Source of the DNA: an uncultured Bacteroidota bacterium
GTDB lineage: Bacteria > Bacteroidota > Bacteroidia > AKYH767-A > OLB10
NCBI GenBank assembly: GCA_903881665.1
Contig: CAIRUC010000042.1
Location: forward strand, 1-45,144
Length of the DNA: 45,144 bases
Direction of reading: 5' to 3'
In this document: piece by piece, positions 32,857 to 42,279 of the stretch
How positions within the stretch are numbered: the stretch's first letter is position 1
How the letters are laid out: each line of letters opens with the position of its first letter
Notes under the pieces: generated by a model
What the model saw: the letters and a program-made list of their open reading frames with translations, nothing else
What the model was told of the DNA's origin: nothing
The model's database searches: none
Program-made: the position numbers and the translations under genes

Positions 32857-35800
32857 ATGAAAAAGTATTACTATCAAAGTATTGCTTTGTTTCTCTTACT
32901 GTTTACAGGTAAGCAGGCCGAAGCGCAATATCACTTAACACTCGATGGAACTAACGATTACGTTAGGGTTACCAACTATGCTGCATTGCAGGGCGCATCT
33001 GCAGTTACTGTTGAAGCATGGATCAATGCTACGGCCTGGAAGACACCGCTATACAAAGGCAGTGTAATTTGCACAGGAAATAATACGGTACAGAATAATG
33101 GTTTCGATTTACGTGCTGGTGAAAATGGAAAAGCAGAATTTAATTTAAGTATTGCTGGAAATTGGGTAACGGCTACATCGCCTGCTATTATGCAGGTAGG
33201 TACATGGTATCATCTTGCTGGAGTTTATTCAGGTGATTCAGTGATGATTTATATTAACGGAGTTTTACGCGGATTAACAATTGTAACGGGAGGAATGATC
33301 CCTTCTACAACAGGAAATATGTGCATAGGCGAATCGCCAGGTTGGTTAGGACGATCATTTAGTGGGCATATTGATGAAGTGCGTTTTTGGAATTACGGAC
33401 GAGTGCAAAGTGAAATCACTAGCACGATTTGTTCATCTTTAGCAGGTAACGAACCTGGATTAGTAGGTTATTGGAAACTCGATGCTAATACGGGAACAAC
33501 AACGGCTATTAATTCAGTAACTGGAGGGAATAACGGAACATTAATAAACACAACCGTAGCTACCGTCTGGACAGCTGGCGATTATAATTGTACATTGAGT
33601 AGTCCTGATGTTGGCGCAGGAGCATTAGCTGGTCCTGCTTCAAACTTTAATCTTACGAGTGCCGAACAAATAAAAGTAACCGTAAGTAATTATAGTACAA
33701 ATCCGTTAACAGGATTTCCTATAAGTTATAAAATCGGAAATAATTCACCTGTTACAGAAACAATGACGGGAATAGTTCCTCCCTTTGGAACATTTACTTA
33801 CACCTTTGCGCAAACTGCTGACTTGTCAGTTTATCAAAATTATACTGTTAAAGCCTATACAAGTTTAAGTGGTGATGTAAATATTACGAATGATACTTTA
33901 GTAAAAGTGGTTAGTAATTTTGCAGTGGGAACAAACTTCGGATTAAACTTCGATGGTTTAGATGATAAAGTGATTGTAAACAATGCGACATCTTTAAATC
34001 CTACCACCGCAATAACAGTAGAAGCGTGGATCAATGCAACAGCATGGCGTAATAGTATTGCTGATGGATCTATCATTGCAAAGGATGTAAATGCTCCTAA
34101 CCGAGGATATGTATTACGTTGTGGAAATAATGGAAGTGTTGAGTTTATGATTTCCGATAATGGTTCATGGAAATCGGCTGCATCGGCTACCATTATGTTA
34201 ACAAATCGTTGGTATCATATTGCAGGTGTTTTTGATGGAAGCAATGTGTTGTTGTATATCAACGGAGAATTGATTGCGCGTACTCCTGCAATTTCGTTTT
34301 CTCCTTCGCCAACAAACTTATTTATTGGAGAAGATCCTACGTGGAGTGGTAGAACTTTCAATGGAACATTAGATGAAATTCGTATTTGGAATATAGCTCG
34401 TACGCAAAGTGAAATTCAAAATAATATGACTACTTCCTTTAATGGTAATGAAACAGGATTAGCAGCTTATTATAAATTGGATGAAGGTTTAGGAAGTAAC
34501 GTTATAAATGACGCAACTTCCAATAATAATGATGGAACATTATCTAACTTTGTATTAGCTAATGCATGGGTTAGCGGATATGAATTAATTCATAACGATG
34601 CTACAGTAGTTGGATTAGAAGCTCCTAATAACTTAACAGCTTTTGCAGGTGCTACCCGTTTGAAAGTGAAAATTAAAAATACAGGATTCAACCCAATTAC
34701 TAATATTCCGGTTTCTTATCGTGTTAATAATGGTCTGGCAACAACGGAAACAATTTCTGCTACTTTACAACCCAACGAAGTGTATACAATGTTGTTTAAT
34801 AAAGTCGAAGATGTTTCTGCTTTAACGTCAGCAACATTTTCTGCTACTGCATCTCTTTCGGGCGATGAAGATATTCGCAATGATTCAACTTCTTCTTTAC
34901 TTACTAAACCAGGTTCAGGAAATATTCTTTTGGCATTTAATGGTATTCAGCATGATTTTGCTGCTAACGGTCAAACTCGTTTTGCAGATGTTATCTTCCC
35001 TGAAGGTCCCGAACAGTGGAGTCAAGTGATTATGCATGTTTCTGTAGCATGTCCTACTACTGGCTGCGACCCGTGGGATCAAGCAGGTAAAATTTCATTA
35101 TTTAAAGGCGGACAAGAATATGAACTAGGTCGTTTTATTACTCCTTATGGAAGGGCGTGTGGGCCATGGGATATAGATGTTACAGATTTTAAAACGTTAT
35201 TAGTAGGTAAGCAAAAGCTTCAGTCGTTTGTTCAAGTTTGGGGGCCATCAGGTTGGTTGTTAACGGTAACTTTTGAATTTGTAAAAGGAGCAAATGCAAC
35301 ACCATTTCAAACAGTAGTTCCATTATGGAATACCGATTATCATATTTATGGAGATCCTACAATTCCTTATACGTTACCAGATTTTAATATACCTATTAGT
35401 TCGCAAAGTACCACAGCTAATTTACGTATGACCATCACCGGACACGGACAAGGAAACACGAATAATGCTGCCGAGTTTACAAATCAAACGCATCATGTTT
35501 ATTTGAATGGATCAAATGTATTTAATCATAATTTATGGAAAGCAAACTGTGGTGCAAATTCATGTAACAACCAAAGTGGAACATGGACTTTGTCGAGAGC
35601 AGGATGGTGTCCGGGGCAAGGAGTAACACCAATTGAAAATAATTTAACCCCGAATATTACTCCGGGAAGTAACTTAAATGTTGGTTATGTATTACAAACG
35701 TATACTAACTTATTAAATACTGGATATAATGGAGGTAGTCATACCGAACCTTATTATCGTATACACGCATACTTAGTACAAAGCAGTGATTCGGCCCAGA

Positions 35801-36405
35801 ATTTTAGTGATTATTTAAATGCTGCAGCAACAAGAGTTACGGCTCCTGTTTTTGCTCCAACATTAAGTGCCAATGAAATTGTAAAAGGAGTCGTTAAAAA
35901 TACAGGATCAGTAGCAATGGTGAATCCTAAGTTTAGTTATTTCCTTAATGGAGTTTTAAAGGCTACGGATACATTGTTTACTACCTTAAATCCAGGAGAC
36001 AGTATTGAGCATGCATTCACGCAAACAGCAAACATGTCGGTGCAAAATGATTACACCATTCATACTTTGGTTACTTCTACTGGCGATGCAAATGCCTCTG
36101 ATGATGTAGCTACATTAAGAATATGGCAGATAACTGCAATAGATCATGTGAATACAGCAATAGGTGTTACTGTAATGCCAAATCCTAGTAACGGACAATT
36201 TAAAGTGTCAGTTTCAGGAGCAATAGGAAATGTAGCTTTAACAGTATTTGATATGCAAGGTAAAGAAGTGTATAATAAAAATGAAGAAATAAAAAGTTCG
36301 AAATATGAAACGCAAATTGATTTAGGGAATGTAGCCAAGCAGATGTACTTCCTGCGCATTAAATCGGATGACGGAATAAGTATTCAGAAAATCGAAGTTC
36401 AATAA
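32857..36405 (+). CDS. Secreted LamG/PNGase F-like multidomain protein with T9SS sorting domain
   Basis: A 1182-residue secreted protein. The order seen is: signal peptide (1-24), LamG (about 25-245), CARDB/Ig-like (248-352), second LamG (362-575), second Ig-like (578-683), PNGase F-like domain (688-985), third Ig-like (998-1088), and T9SS type A sorting domain (1099-1182). PNGase F removes whole N-glycans from Asn. CPTTGCDPWD matches the PNGase F CPNKTCDEWD segment, so D741 fits catalytic D60; E873 in NAAEF fits E206; GRFITPYG and RAGWCPG are shared. The third catalytic-site residue, E118, aligns with Q793 in SFVQVW, so activity may be altered. It probably lies in the SusCD operon; a terminator follows. 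Confidence 0.88.
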   Translation: MKKYYYQSIALFLLLFTGKQAEAQYHLTLDGTNDYVRVTNYAALQGASAVTVEAWINATAWKTPLYKGSVICTGNNTVQNNGFDLRAGENGKAEFNLSIAGNWVTATSPAIMQVGTWYHLAGVYSGDSVMIYINGVLRGLTIVTGGMIPSTTGNMCIGESPGWLGRSFSGHIDEVRFWNYGRVQSEITSTICSSLAGNEPGLVGYWKLDANTGTTTAINSVTGGNNGTLINTTVATVWTAGDYNCTLSSPDVGAGALAGPASNFNLTSAEQIKVTVSNYSTNPLTGFPISYKIGNNSPVTETMTGIVPPFGTFTYTFAQTADLSVYQNYTVKAYTSLSGDVNITNDTLVKVVSNFAVGTNFGLNFDGLDDKVIVNNATSLNPTTAITVEAWINATAWRNSIADGSIIAKDVNAPNRGYVLRCGNNGSVEFMISDNGSWKSAASATIMLTNRWYHIAGVFDGSNVLLYINGELIARTPAISFSPSPTNLFIGEDPTWSGRTFNGTLDEIRIWNIARTQSEIQNNMTTSFNGNETGLAAYYKLDEGLGSNVINDATSNNNDGTLSNFVLANAWVSGYELIHNDATVVGLEAPNNLTAFAGATRLKVKIKNTGFNPITNIPVSYRVNNGLATTETISATLQPNEVYTMLFNKVEDVSALTSATFSATASLSGDEDIRNDSTSSLLTKPGSGNILLAFNGIQHDFAANGQTRFADVIFPEGPEQWSQVIMHVSVACPTTGCDPWDQAGKISLFKGGQEYELGRFITPYGRACGPWDIDVTDFKTLLVGKQKLQSFVQVWGPSGWLLTVTFEFVKGANATPFQTVVPLWNTDYHIYGDPTIPYTLPDFNIPISSQSTTANLRMTITGHGQGNTNNAAEFTNQTHHVYLNGSNVFNHNLWKANCGANSCNNQSGTWTLSRAGWCPGQGVTPIENNLTPNITPGSNLNVGYVLQTYTNLLNTGYNGGSHTEPYYRIHAYLVQSSDSAQNFSDYLNAAATRVTAPVFAPTLSANEIVKGVVKNTGSVAMVNPKFSYFLNGVLKATDTLFTTLNPGDSIEHAFTQTANMSVQNDYTIHTLVTSTGDANASDDVATLRIWQITAIDHVNTAIGVTVMPNPSNGQFKVSVSGAIGNVALTVFDMQGKEVYNKNEEIKSSKYETQIDLGNVAKQMYFLRIKSDDGISIQKIEVQ

Positions 36406-36409
36406 AATG

Positions 36410-36437
36410 ATAAGGGAGAATGAAAATTCTCCCTTAT
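36410..36437 (+). terminator. Terminator after PNGase F-like gene
   Basis: Perfect 12-base arms (ATAAGGGAGAAT at 36410-36421 and its complement at 36426-36437) enclose a four-base GAAA loop, followed by a T-rich tail. It lies four bases past the stop and ends the thioredoxin-SusCD-LamG operon. Confidence 0.8.
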
Positions 36438-36452
36438 TTATTACAAACCTCT

Positions 36453-36460
36453 TATCTTTG
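36453..36460 (+). promoter_or_regulatory. Candidate -7 element (TATCTTTG) for DUF885 gene
   Basis: An exact TAnnTTTG match lies 20 bases before the ATG at 36481 and just after the upstream terminator. It suggests that the DUF885 gene has its own promoter. Confidence 0.45.
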
Positions 36461-36480
36461 ATAAATAATTAAATTAAATA

Positions 36481-38271
36481 ATGAAGAAAGTGAAATTGAT
36501 AACTTATTTCGGTGTTTTATTAATATTCGGTCTGCAATCTTGCAATAATGCAGAAAAGAAAATAACTCAAGAAAATGCAGGTGTGAAATTAAATAATGTA
36601 TTAGATCATTATTATGAAGAACGCCTTTCCTATTTCCCATTAGAAGCTACGGGCATTGGTGATAATCGTTTTAATGATAAACTAACGATTGATATAAGTG
36701 AAAGTTTTCGTACGCAACTGCGAACATTTTATGCAAAGTATCAATCCTCAATTGATAGTATTCAGCCAGAAGGATTAAATACACAAGATGCATTAAGCTA
36801 TGAGATCTTTAAACGTGAAATGCGTATGCAGATTGAAGGCTTAAGTTTCAAAGATTACCTGATGCCGATTAATCAGTTTTGGGGAATGCATTTAACTTTT
36901 CCGATGCTTGGTTCGGGAAGTGGGAATCAGCCATTTAAAACAGTAAAAGACTACGAAGATTTTTTAAAACGAATAACCGCATTTACTGCTTACGAAGATA
37001 CGGCTATTGTTAATATGAAAATTGGGATGAAGGTTGGTGTAGTACAATCAAAAGTGTTAATTGAACGTGTACTTCCTCAACTCAAGAATATTATTGTTAA
37101 TGATCCGAAAGAGTCTGTATTCTATGGTCCAATTACGAACATGCCCGCATCGTTTTCAACGAGTGATAAAGAACGAATTACTAAAGCCTACGAAACAGCA
37201 ATTTTAAATGAGATTGTTCCGACGTATCAAAAGTTGTATGATTTTTTAAGTAAAGAATATTTGCCTGTTTGTAGAAAGGGTTCAGGTATTTCTGAAGTTT
37301 CTACCGGTAAAGAATTATATGCATATTTATGTCGTTCATGGAATACCACTGAAATGTCTCCTGATCAAATTTTTGAAACAGGTAAACAAGAAGTTGATCG
37401 TATATTGAAGGAAATGCAAAGGGTAAAAAATGAAACCGGATTTAAAGGCGACATGAAAGATTTCTTCAACTTCATTCATACCAGTAAACAATTCTTCCCT
37501 TATAAAAATGCAAATGAAGTAATTGCAGCTTATCAAGATGTGCATACACGTATGGAGCCGCAATTAAAACAATTGTTCAGTTTAGTGCCAAAAACTAAAT
37601 TTGAAATTCGCAGAACGGAAGCATTTCGCGAAGCAAGTTCAAGTGCAGAATACCAACAAGGAACAGCTGACGGTTCTCGCCCAGGAATTTTTTATGTTCC
37701 TGTTCCAGATGCTTCAAAATATAGTAGGGTAGGGACAGAAGATTTGTTTTTGCATGAAGCAATTCCCGGCCATCATTTTCAAATGTCGTTACAACAAGAA
37801 GATACGCTCTTGCCTAAATTTCGTCGCTTTGGATGGTACGGTGCATATGGAGAGGGATGGGCATTGTATACTGAATCGTTGGGTAAGGAGTTAGGCTTGT
37901 ATAAAGACCCCTATCAATATTTCGCATCGTTAAGCGAAGAAATGCACCGTGCAATACGTTTGGTAGTTGACGTGGGTATGCATATGAAAGGATGGAGTAG
38001 AGAGCAAGCAATCGATTATTCTTTAGATAAAGACGCAGAGAGTATTGGCGATATAACGGTTGAAGTAGAAAGATATATGGCTATTCCTGGACAAGCGACT
38101 TCATATAAAATAGGACAACTAAAAATATTTGAAATAAGACACCGTGCCGAGAAAATACTAGGGCATAAATTTAGTATTCGTGAGTTTCATGATGAAGTGC
38201 TAAAAGATGGTTGTTTGCCGCTTGATATATTTGAAAAGAAAATGAATGAGTGGATTGAAGGGAAGAAGTGA
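36481..38271 (+). CDS. DUF885 metallopeptidase-like lipoprotein
   Basis: A 596-residue exported lipoprotein (signal to Cys21, FGLQSC). It belongs to the DUF885 family, all-helical proteins with a zinc-peptidase-like core. The putative metal-binding motif is HEAIPGHH at 425-432, and a downstream acidic residue is E458 in GEGWALYTE. DUF885 members are predicted carboxypeptidase- or M2/M3-like peptidases, but few have been tested. A terminator and a new promoter-like element separate it from the PNGase F-like gene, so it is probably its own unit, although it may work with the same locus on peptides. Confidence 0.87.
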   Translation: MKKVKLITYFGVLLIFGLQSCNNAEKKITQENAGVKLNNVLDHYYEERLSYFPLEATGIGDNRFNDKLTIDISESFRTQLRTFYAKYQSSIDSIQPEGLNTQDALSYEIFKREMRMQIEGLSFKDYLMPINQFWGMHLTFPMLGSGSGNQPFKTVKDYEDFLKRITAFTAYEDTAIVNMKIGMKVGVVQSKVLIERVLPQLKNIIVNDPKESVFYGPITNMPASFSTSDKERITKAYETAILNEIVPTYQKLYDFLSKEYLPVCRKGSGISEVSTGKELYAYLCRSWNTTEMSPDQIFETGKQEVDRILKEMQRVKNETGFKGDMKDFFNFIHTSKQFFPYKNANEVIAAYQDVHTRMEPQLKQLFSLVPKTKFEIRRTEAFREASSSAEYQQGTADGSRPGIFYVPVPDASKYSRVGTEDLFLHEAIPGHHFQMSLQQEDTLLPKFRRFGWYGAYGEGWALYTESLGKELGLYKDPYQYFASLSEEMHRAIRLVVDVGMHMKGWSREQAIDYSLDKDAESIGDITVEVERYMAIPGQATSYKIGQLKIFEIRHRAEKILGHKFSIREFHDEVLKDGCLPLDIFEKKMNEWIEGKK

Positions 38272-38410
38272 TGACTGATTCAAGATTATTTTGAAATGTT
38301 TAGTGTGTATAATCGTGCATCATACTTCAGAAAACGCCGATTCGTTAATAAATATCTTGCAAATTTTCCCTTAGGAGTCGGGTTTAATTCCTAAAGACGG
38401 AATTTTGAGG

Positions 38411-38418
38411 TAATTTTG
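38411..38418 (+). promoter_or_regulatory. Candidate -7 element (TAATTTTG) for Pif1-like gene
   Basis: An exact TAnnTTTG match ends only seven bases before the ATG at 38426. If used, transcription would start at or near the start codon, so the mRNA could be nearly leaderless. Confidence 0.45.
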
Positions 38419-38425
38419 CATCGAA

Positions 38426-40759
38426 ATGGAATCTACAAATCAGAGCCCGGCCTATTTAGCAGCCAAATTCATTAACCATACTGGGCAAAACGTTTTTTTA
38501 ACAGGTAAGGCAGGAACGGGAAAAACTACGTTTCTGAGAAATATTGTGCAAAATACGCATAAACGATGCGTAGTTGCAGCACCTACTGGAATTGCTGCAA
38601 TTAATGCTGGTGGTGTTACACTTCATTCATTGTTTCAATTACCTTTCGGGACATTTGTGCCTGAGAATATTGCACAACCTCAATTGTATTATTCTAAAAT
38701 TAACACGCCTCAATCTCTATTAAAAGAAATAAAATTAAATACACAAAAACGGGTTCTGCTACGTGAATTGGAATTGCTGATTATTGATGAAGTAAGTATG
38801 CTCCGCGCTGATTTACTAGATGCCATTGATGTGTTATTGCGAAGTGTACGAAGGAATCAACATACTCCCTTTGGTGGAGTGCAAATGCTTTTTATTGGCG
38901 ATTTACTTCAATTGCCACCAGTAGTAAAAGAAAATGAATGGAATATTTTAAAAAAATATTATTCTAGTATCTTTTTCTTCGATGCAAAAGTGTTGAAACA
39001 AAATAAACCGCACTATATCGAACTCGATAAAATTTATCGACAAGAGGATGCCTTGTTTATTGATTTGCTAAATAATTTGCGTACCAATAAAACAACAAAA
39101 GCGGATATCGATTTGTTAAATACCTATTATAAGCTAGGATACATGCCTGGCCTTGAAGAAAATTATATTACTATTACTACGCACAATGCGAAAGCGGATA
39201 AAATTAATCGTGATTATTTGCAAAATTTATCTTCCAAGTCTTATTTTTATAAAGCGAAAATAGATGGTGATTTTAATGAAAACGCCTACCCACTTGATTC
39301 GGTTTGTGAGTTGAAGGTTGGTTCACAGGTAATGTTTGTGAAAAATGACTCATCTGGTGCGCAACGGTTTTTTAATGGAAAAATTGGGGTGGTAATGACG
39401 TTAACGGAAAGCGAAATATGGGTAAAGTTTGAAGATTCATTAAAACTTGTAGCCGTTGAAATGTATACATGGGAAAATGTGAAATATGTTTTAAATGAAT
39501 CGGTGAATGAAATTGAAGAAAAAGTGGCAGGTACTTTTTCACAGTTTCCTGTAAAACTAGCGTGGGCTATTACCGTACATAAAAGTCAAGGGTTAACTTT
39601 TGATAAGGCCATAATTGATATAGGAGAAGTTTTTGCTCCTGGCCAAGCATACGTAGCTCTTTCACGTTTACGTAGCTTAAAAGGACTTATATTAACCTCT
39701 GCGGTGAATTATAAAGGTATTGATGTCGACGAAAATGTGACTTCATATGCAAATAGTAAAAGTAGTAGCGAAGAGTTAAATCAAAAAGTAGTTTTAGATC
39801 AAGAAGCGTATTTGTTGAATTTACTTTCATCTGCATTCGATTTTTCAAACCTTTTATATAAATACGAAGAGCATTGTTTAAGTTATGCCAACGAAAAAGC
39901 AAAATCATTAAAACATCCTCATTCGAAATGGGCTGTAGGGCTAAAGCAAAATGTTATTACAGCAAAGTTGCACGCCGATAAATTTTTACTTCAATTAAGG
40001 TTTATTATTGGACAGCCTAATAAAGATTATACTATGCTTGAAGAACGTGTGCTGGCCGCAAAGAATTATTTCGTGCCTCTGGTAAACGATTTAAGTAAAA
40101 ACGTATGTAATAAAATTGTAGAAGTGAAAACCTCTAAACGGGTAAAAATATTTATTGCCGAATTACTCGAAATGGAAGCTGCAGTTTTTATGAAAATTCA
40201 GCAATTAGAAAAAGCTGCATTGTTTATAGCTGCATTTAAAAATAATAGAGATATTACACGTGATGAGTTACGTAAATTAAATAATACAGAAGCTAGAAAA
40301 GAAAAGTTGCAAGCATTATTGAAAATTGAAAATTTGGAATACGATTCTGATCTAGCAGCTGAGTTCAGTATTAAATCGAGCGGAAGAAAAAAGCGTAATC
40401 AGAAGTTAGATAAGGAATATAATGAGCAAGCAGAAATCGTAAACAATGCTTTAAAGGTAGCTTCTGATGAAAAAACCTATCAGTTGTTTATTAATGGAAT
40501 GGATGTAGAAGCTATTGCAAAGGAAAGAGGGTTTAGTATAACTACAATTGAAGGACATTTAGCGAAGTACGTAGCATTAGGAAAAATAACATCCGACAGA
40601 TTGGTGGAAGCTGATAAGGCCGAGCAAATTATTGCTGTGGCGAAAGAATTAAATACTTATAAACTTACTGAAATAAAAGCGGTATTAAGTGATGATTTTA
40701 CTTATTCGGATATTAAATTTGCGATAGCGGGATATTTAGCAGCGGATGCAAATGATTAA
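38426..40759 (+). CDS. Pif1/RecD-like helicase with C-terminal HTH domain
   Basis: A 777-residue superfamily 1B DNA helicase. Walker A is GKAGTGKTT at 27-35. Walker B is LLIIDEVSM with D121 and E122, then GGVQMLFIGDLLQLPPV and YIELDKIYRQED. The C-terminal RecA-like half has FPVKLAWAITVHKSQGLTF and AYVALSRLRSLKGL. These are the Pif1 motifs in order. After the helicase core (to about 450), the rest is helical and charged and ends with a helix-turn-helix region (about 685-770, YQLFINGMDVEAIAKERGFS onward) like the HTH_40 domain found at the C terminus of some RecQ proteins. A role in G-quadruplex or replication-stress resolution follows from the family only. Confidence 0.9.
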   Translation: MESTNQSPAYLAAKFINHTGQNVFLTGKAGTGKTTFLRNIVQNTHKRCVVAAPTGIAAINAGGVTLHSLFQLPFGTFVPENIAQPQLYYSKINTPQSLLKEIKLNTQKRVLLRELELLIIDEVSMLRADLLDAIDVLLRSVRRNQHTPFGGVQMLFIGDLLQLPPVVKENEWNILKKYYSSIFFFDAKVLKQNKPHYIELDKIYRQEDALFIDLLNNLRTNKTTKADIDLLNTYYKLGYMPGLEENYITITTHNAKADKINRDYLQNLSSKSYFYKAKIDGDFNENAYPLDSVCELKVGSQVMFVKNDSSGAQRFFNGKIGVVMTLTESEIWVKFEDSLKLVAVEMYTWENVKYVLNESVNEIEEKVAGTFSQFPVKLAWAITVHKSQGLTFDKAIIDIGEVFAPGQAYVALSRLRSLKGLILTSAVNYKGIDVDENVTSYANSKSSSEELNQKVVLDQEAYLLNLLSSAFDFSNLLYKYEEHCLSYANEKAKSLKHPHSKWAVGLKQNVITAKLHADKFLLQLRFIIGQPNKDYTMLEERVLAAKNYFVPLVNDLSKNVCNKIVEVKTSKRVKIFIAELLEMEAAVFMKIQQLEKAALFIAAFKNNRDITRDELRKLNNTEARKEKLQALLKIENLEYDSDLAAEFSIKSSGRKKRNQKLDKEYNEQAEIVNNALKVASDEKTYQLFINGMDVEAIAKERGFSITTIEGHLAKYVALGKITSDRLVEADKAEQIIAVAKELNTYKLTEIKAVLSDDFTYSDIKFAIAGYLAADAND

Positions 40760-40867
40760 TAAAAGTATATGGTAAGATGTTTTTTAAATTTCAATAATAT
40801 AATTTGTAAAATTGATTCTATTTTAAATTAGTGTATTTATATGGAATTTGAAATTTAATAAGTTTCT

Positions 40868-41554
40868 TTAATTCTTTCTTGTATTTTTTTTTCCTTTAAA
40901 TACATATATATAACTTACTTGAGGTAATATCATATTTGTTTGGCTTACCCATGTTTCCTTATAACTAGGTAAATCATATATCATCGAGCCACTTGCTAAG
41001 TAAGTACATCTTAAATCTAGCATTCTAGATGCATTTTTATTTTTAGGTTTTAGTTTGAATCCAATTCCTAAGCCATAGCTAAAAACACTTGATGTTTTAC
41101 TTTTCAATGTAGTGTAGTCTGCGGTTCCGAATAGTATATCATCAATATTATTATTATTATGCGTAGCTAATATAAAAAATTTTCCGCCGGCTAATACATC
41201 TACATATGTTTGAACTCTTCCTTTAGCGGGGCCTTTAAATCTTGAAACTAAATTGATTGTATATAAGTTGCTATTTGTTTTAAGAATGGAATCTTTGACT
41301 TTACCGAAATAATCAATACCAAAATCAATTCCCACTTGTAATAAATCATCTGTCTTAATTGGAGTAAATACAAAACCGAAATCGAGACCAATTCCTAATA
41401 AAATTCCTGATTTTTTGGCAAATTCTCCGCTAGGTAAAATTGATTGAGCGCCAATCCAAAATTCACCAGAATGTTTAGTGCTGTCAACATTTTGTGCACT
41501 TACCTTAAAATTCAAAAACAAAATAATAAAAAATAGTATCTTGCTTATTTTCAT
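40868..41554 (-). CDS. Outer-membrane beta-barrel protein
   Basis: A 228-residue exported protein with a signal peptide ending VSAQ (first 20 residues MKISKILFFIILFLNFKVSA). The mature part alternates hydrophobic and polar residues in strands of about ten residues (FGIDYFGKV, YTINLVSRF, FSYGLGIGFKL, LPQVSYIYVF), with Gly- and aromatic-rich strands typical of small porin-fold proteins of Bacteroidota. No specific family motif is recognised. It is a single gene with long gene-free DNA upstream and a palindrome at 41576-41589. Confidence 0.7.
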   Translation of the reverse strand: MKISKILFFIILFLNFKVSAQNVDSTKHSGEFWIGAQSILPSGEFAKKSGILLGIGLDFGFVFTPIKTDDLLQVGIDFGIDYFGKVKDSILKTNSNLYTINLVSRFKGPAKGRVQTYVDVLAGGKFFILATHNNNNIDDILFGTADYTTLKSKTSSVFSYGLGIGFKLKPKNKNASRMLDLRCTYLASGSMIYDLPSYKETWVSQTNMILPQVSYIYVFKGKKNTRKN

Positions 41555-42213
41555 AAATTATAATTTTATCTTTCAATTGCTTAAGCAATAGTTAACTTAA
41601 AAAAAGGAGTTAAATGTTTAAAAGAGGAAAGCGATTGATATGTTTTTTTTGAAATTTATTGAAGCTAAGGTATGCATAAATAACTAGAATTTAGTTCTCT
41701 TTCAATTTTTAAAATTATTAAGATGATGGATTTGAGCGTTAACTAACTGAGATTTGACTAAACTTCGTTCCGTCTAATATCACATACCGATGCTAGCAAC
41801 GGAACCCAACTTTCCGAGATTTGAATGAGTATATGGTACTTTGCACTTTTTATCATTTTAAACTTGTTAGATCAAGTAAGTTTGCTCGCAGTAATAAAAA
41901 GATAAATGCCCCAATGGGGCATTCTCTTTTCGTTCATTTGTGATTCCGCTGGAATTCTAAAAAGTACAGATATTCAATAATTTATATAATCTTAGGTTGT
42001 TAATATATTTAAATAGGTTGATAATATATCTGAACTGGCAGGCTTAGTTCTTTTGGGTCTGATTCTAATGTAGATTATGTATGAATGATAATTCTACAAA
42101 TGGAGTTTTTGAATTAGTTGCACCTTGGTAAAAGCTCTTCAATTAAGAACTTCCGGGTTTCTTTGTGTATTGCCTTATTCAAAAATCCTCAATAGTTCCT
42201 ATAGGAAGGGTAT
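41555..42213. other. Intergenic region, no gene seen
   Basis: About 660 bases between the outer-membrane protein and the second ECF sigma operon. No gene or RNA is recognised. It holds a 14-base palindrome (ATTGCTTAAGCAAT, 41576-41589) just upstream of the outer-membrane protein gene, the hairpin at 41905-41923, and near 41767-41805 a weak 7-base inverted repeat (GTTCCGT/ACGGAAC). Confidence 0.5.
41905..41923. repeat. 19-base palindrome with GCCCC core
   Basis: Perfect 9-base arms (AATGCCCCA/TGGGGCATT) about a central A, followed by CTCTTTT. The core resembles the hairpin at 15771-15783. It could be a REP-like element or a stray terminator. Confidence 0.65.
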
Positions 42214-42244
42214 TTTGCTTTAATCTTTTGATATTCTATATTCG
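42214..42244 (+). promoter_or_regulatory. Candidate promoter for second ECF sigma operon
   Basis: TTTG at 42214-42217 and TATATTCG at 42237-42244 (7 of 8 to TAnnTTTG) are separated by 19 bases, the expected spacing. The TTG start of the sigma gene lies 35 bases further on. Confidence 0.5.
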
Positions 42245-42279
42245 TAGCCGAATGCAAAATCCTGCATTGAAAACATATT

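Noticed and set aside
41767..41805. 7-base inverted repeat GTTCCGT/ACGGAAC
   Set aside because: Short arms with a 25-base spacer are expected by chance in AT-rich DNA of this length.
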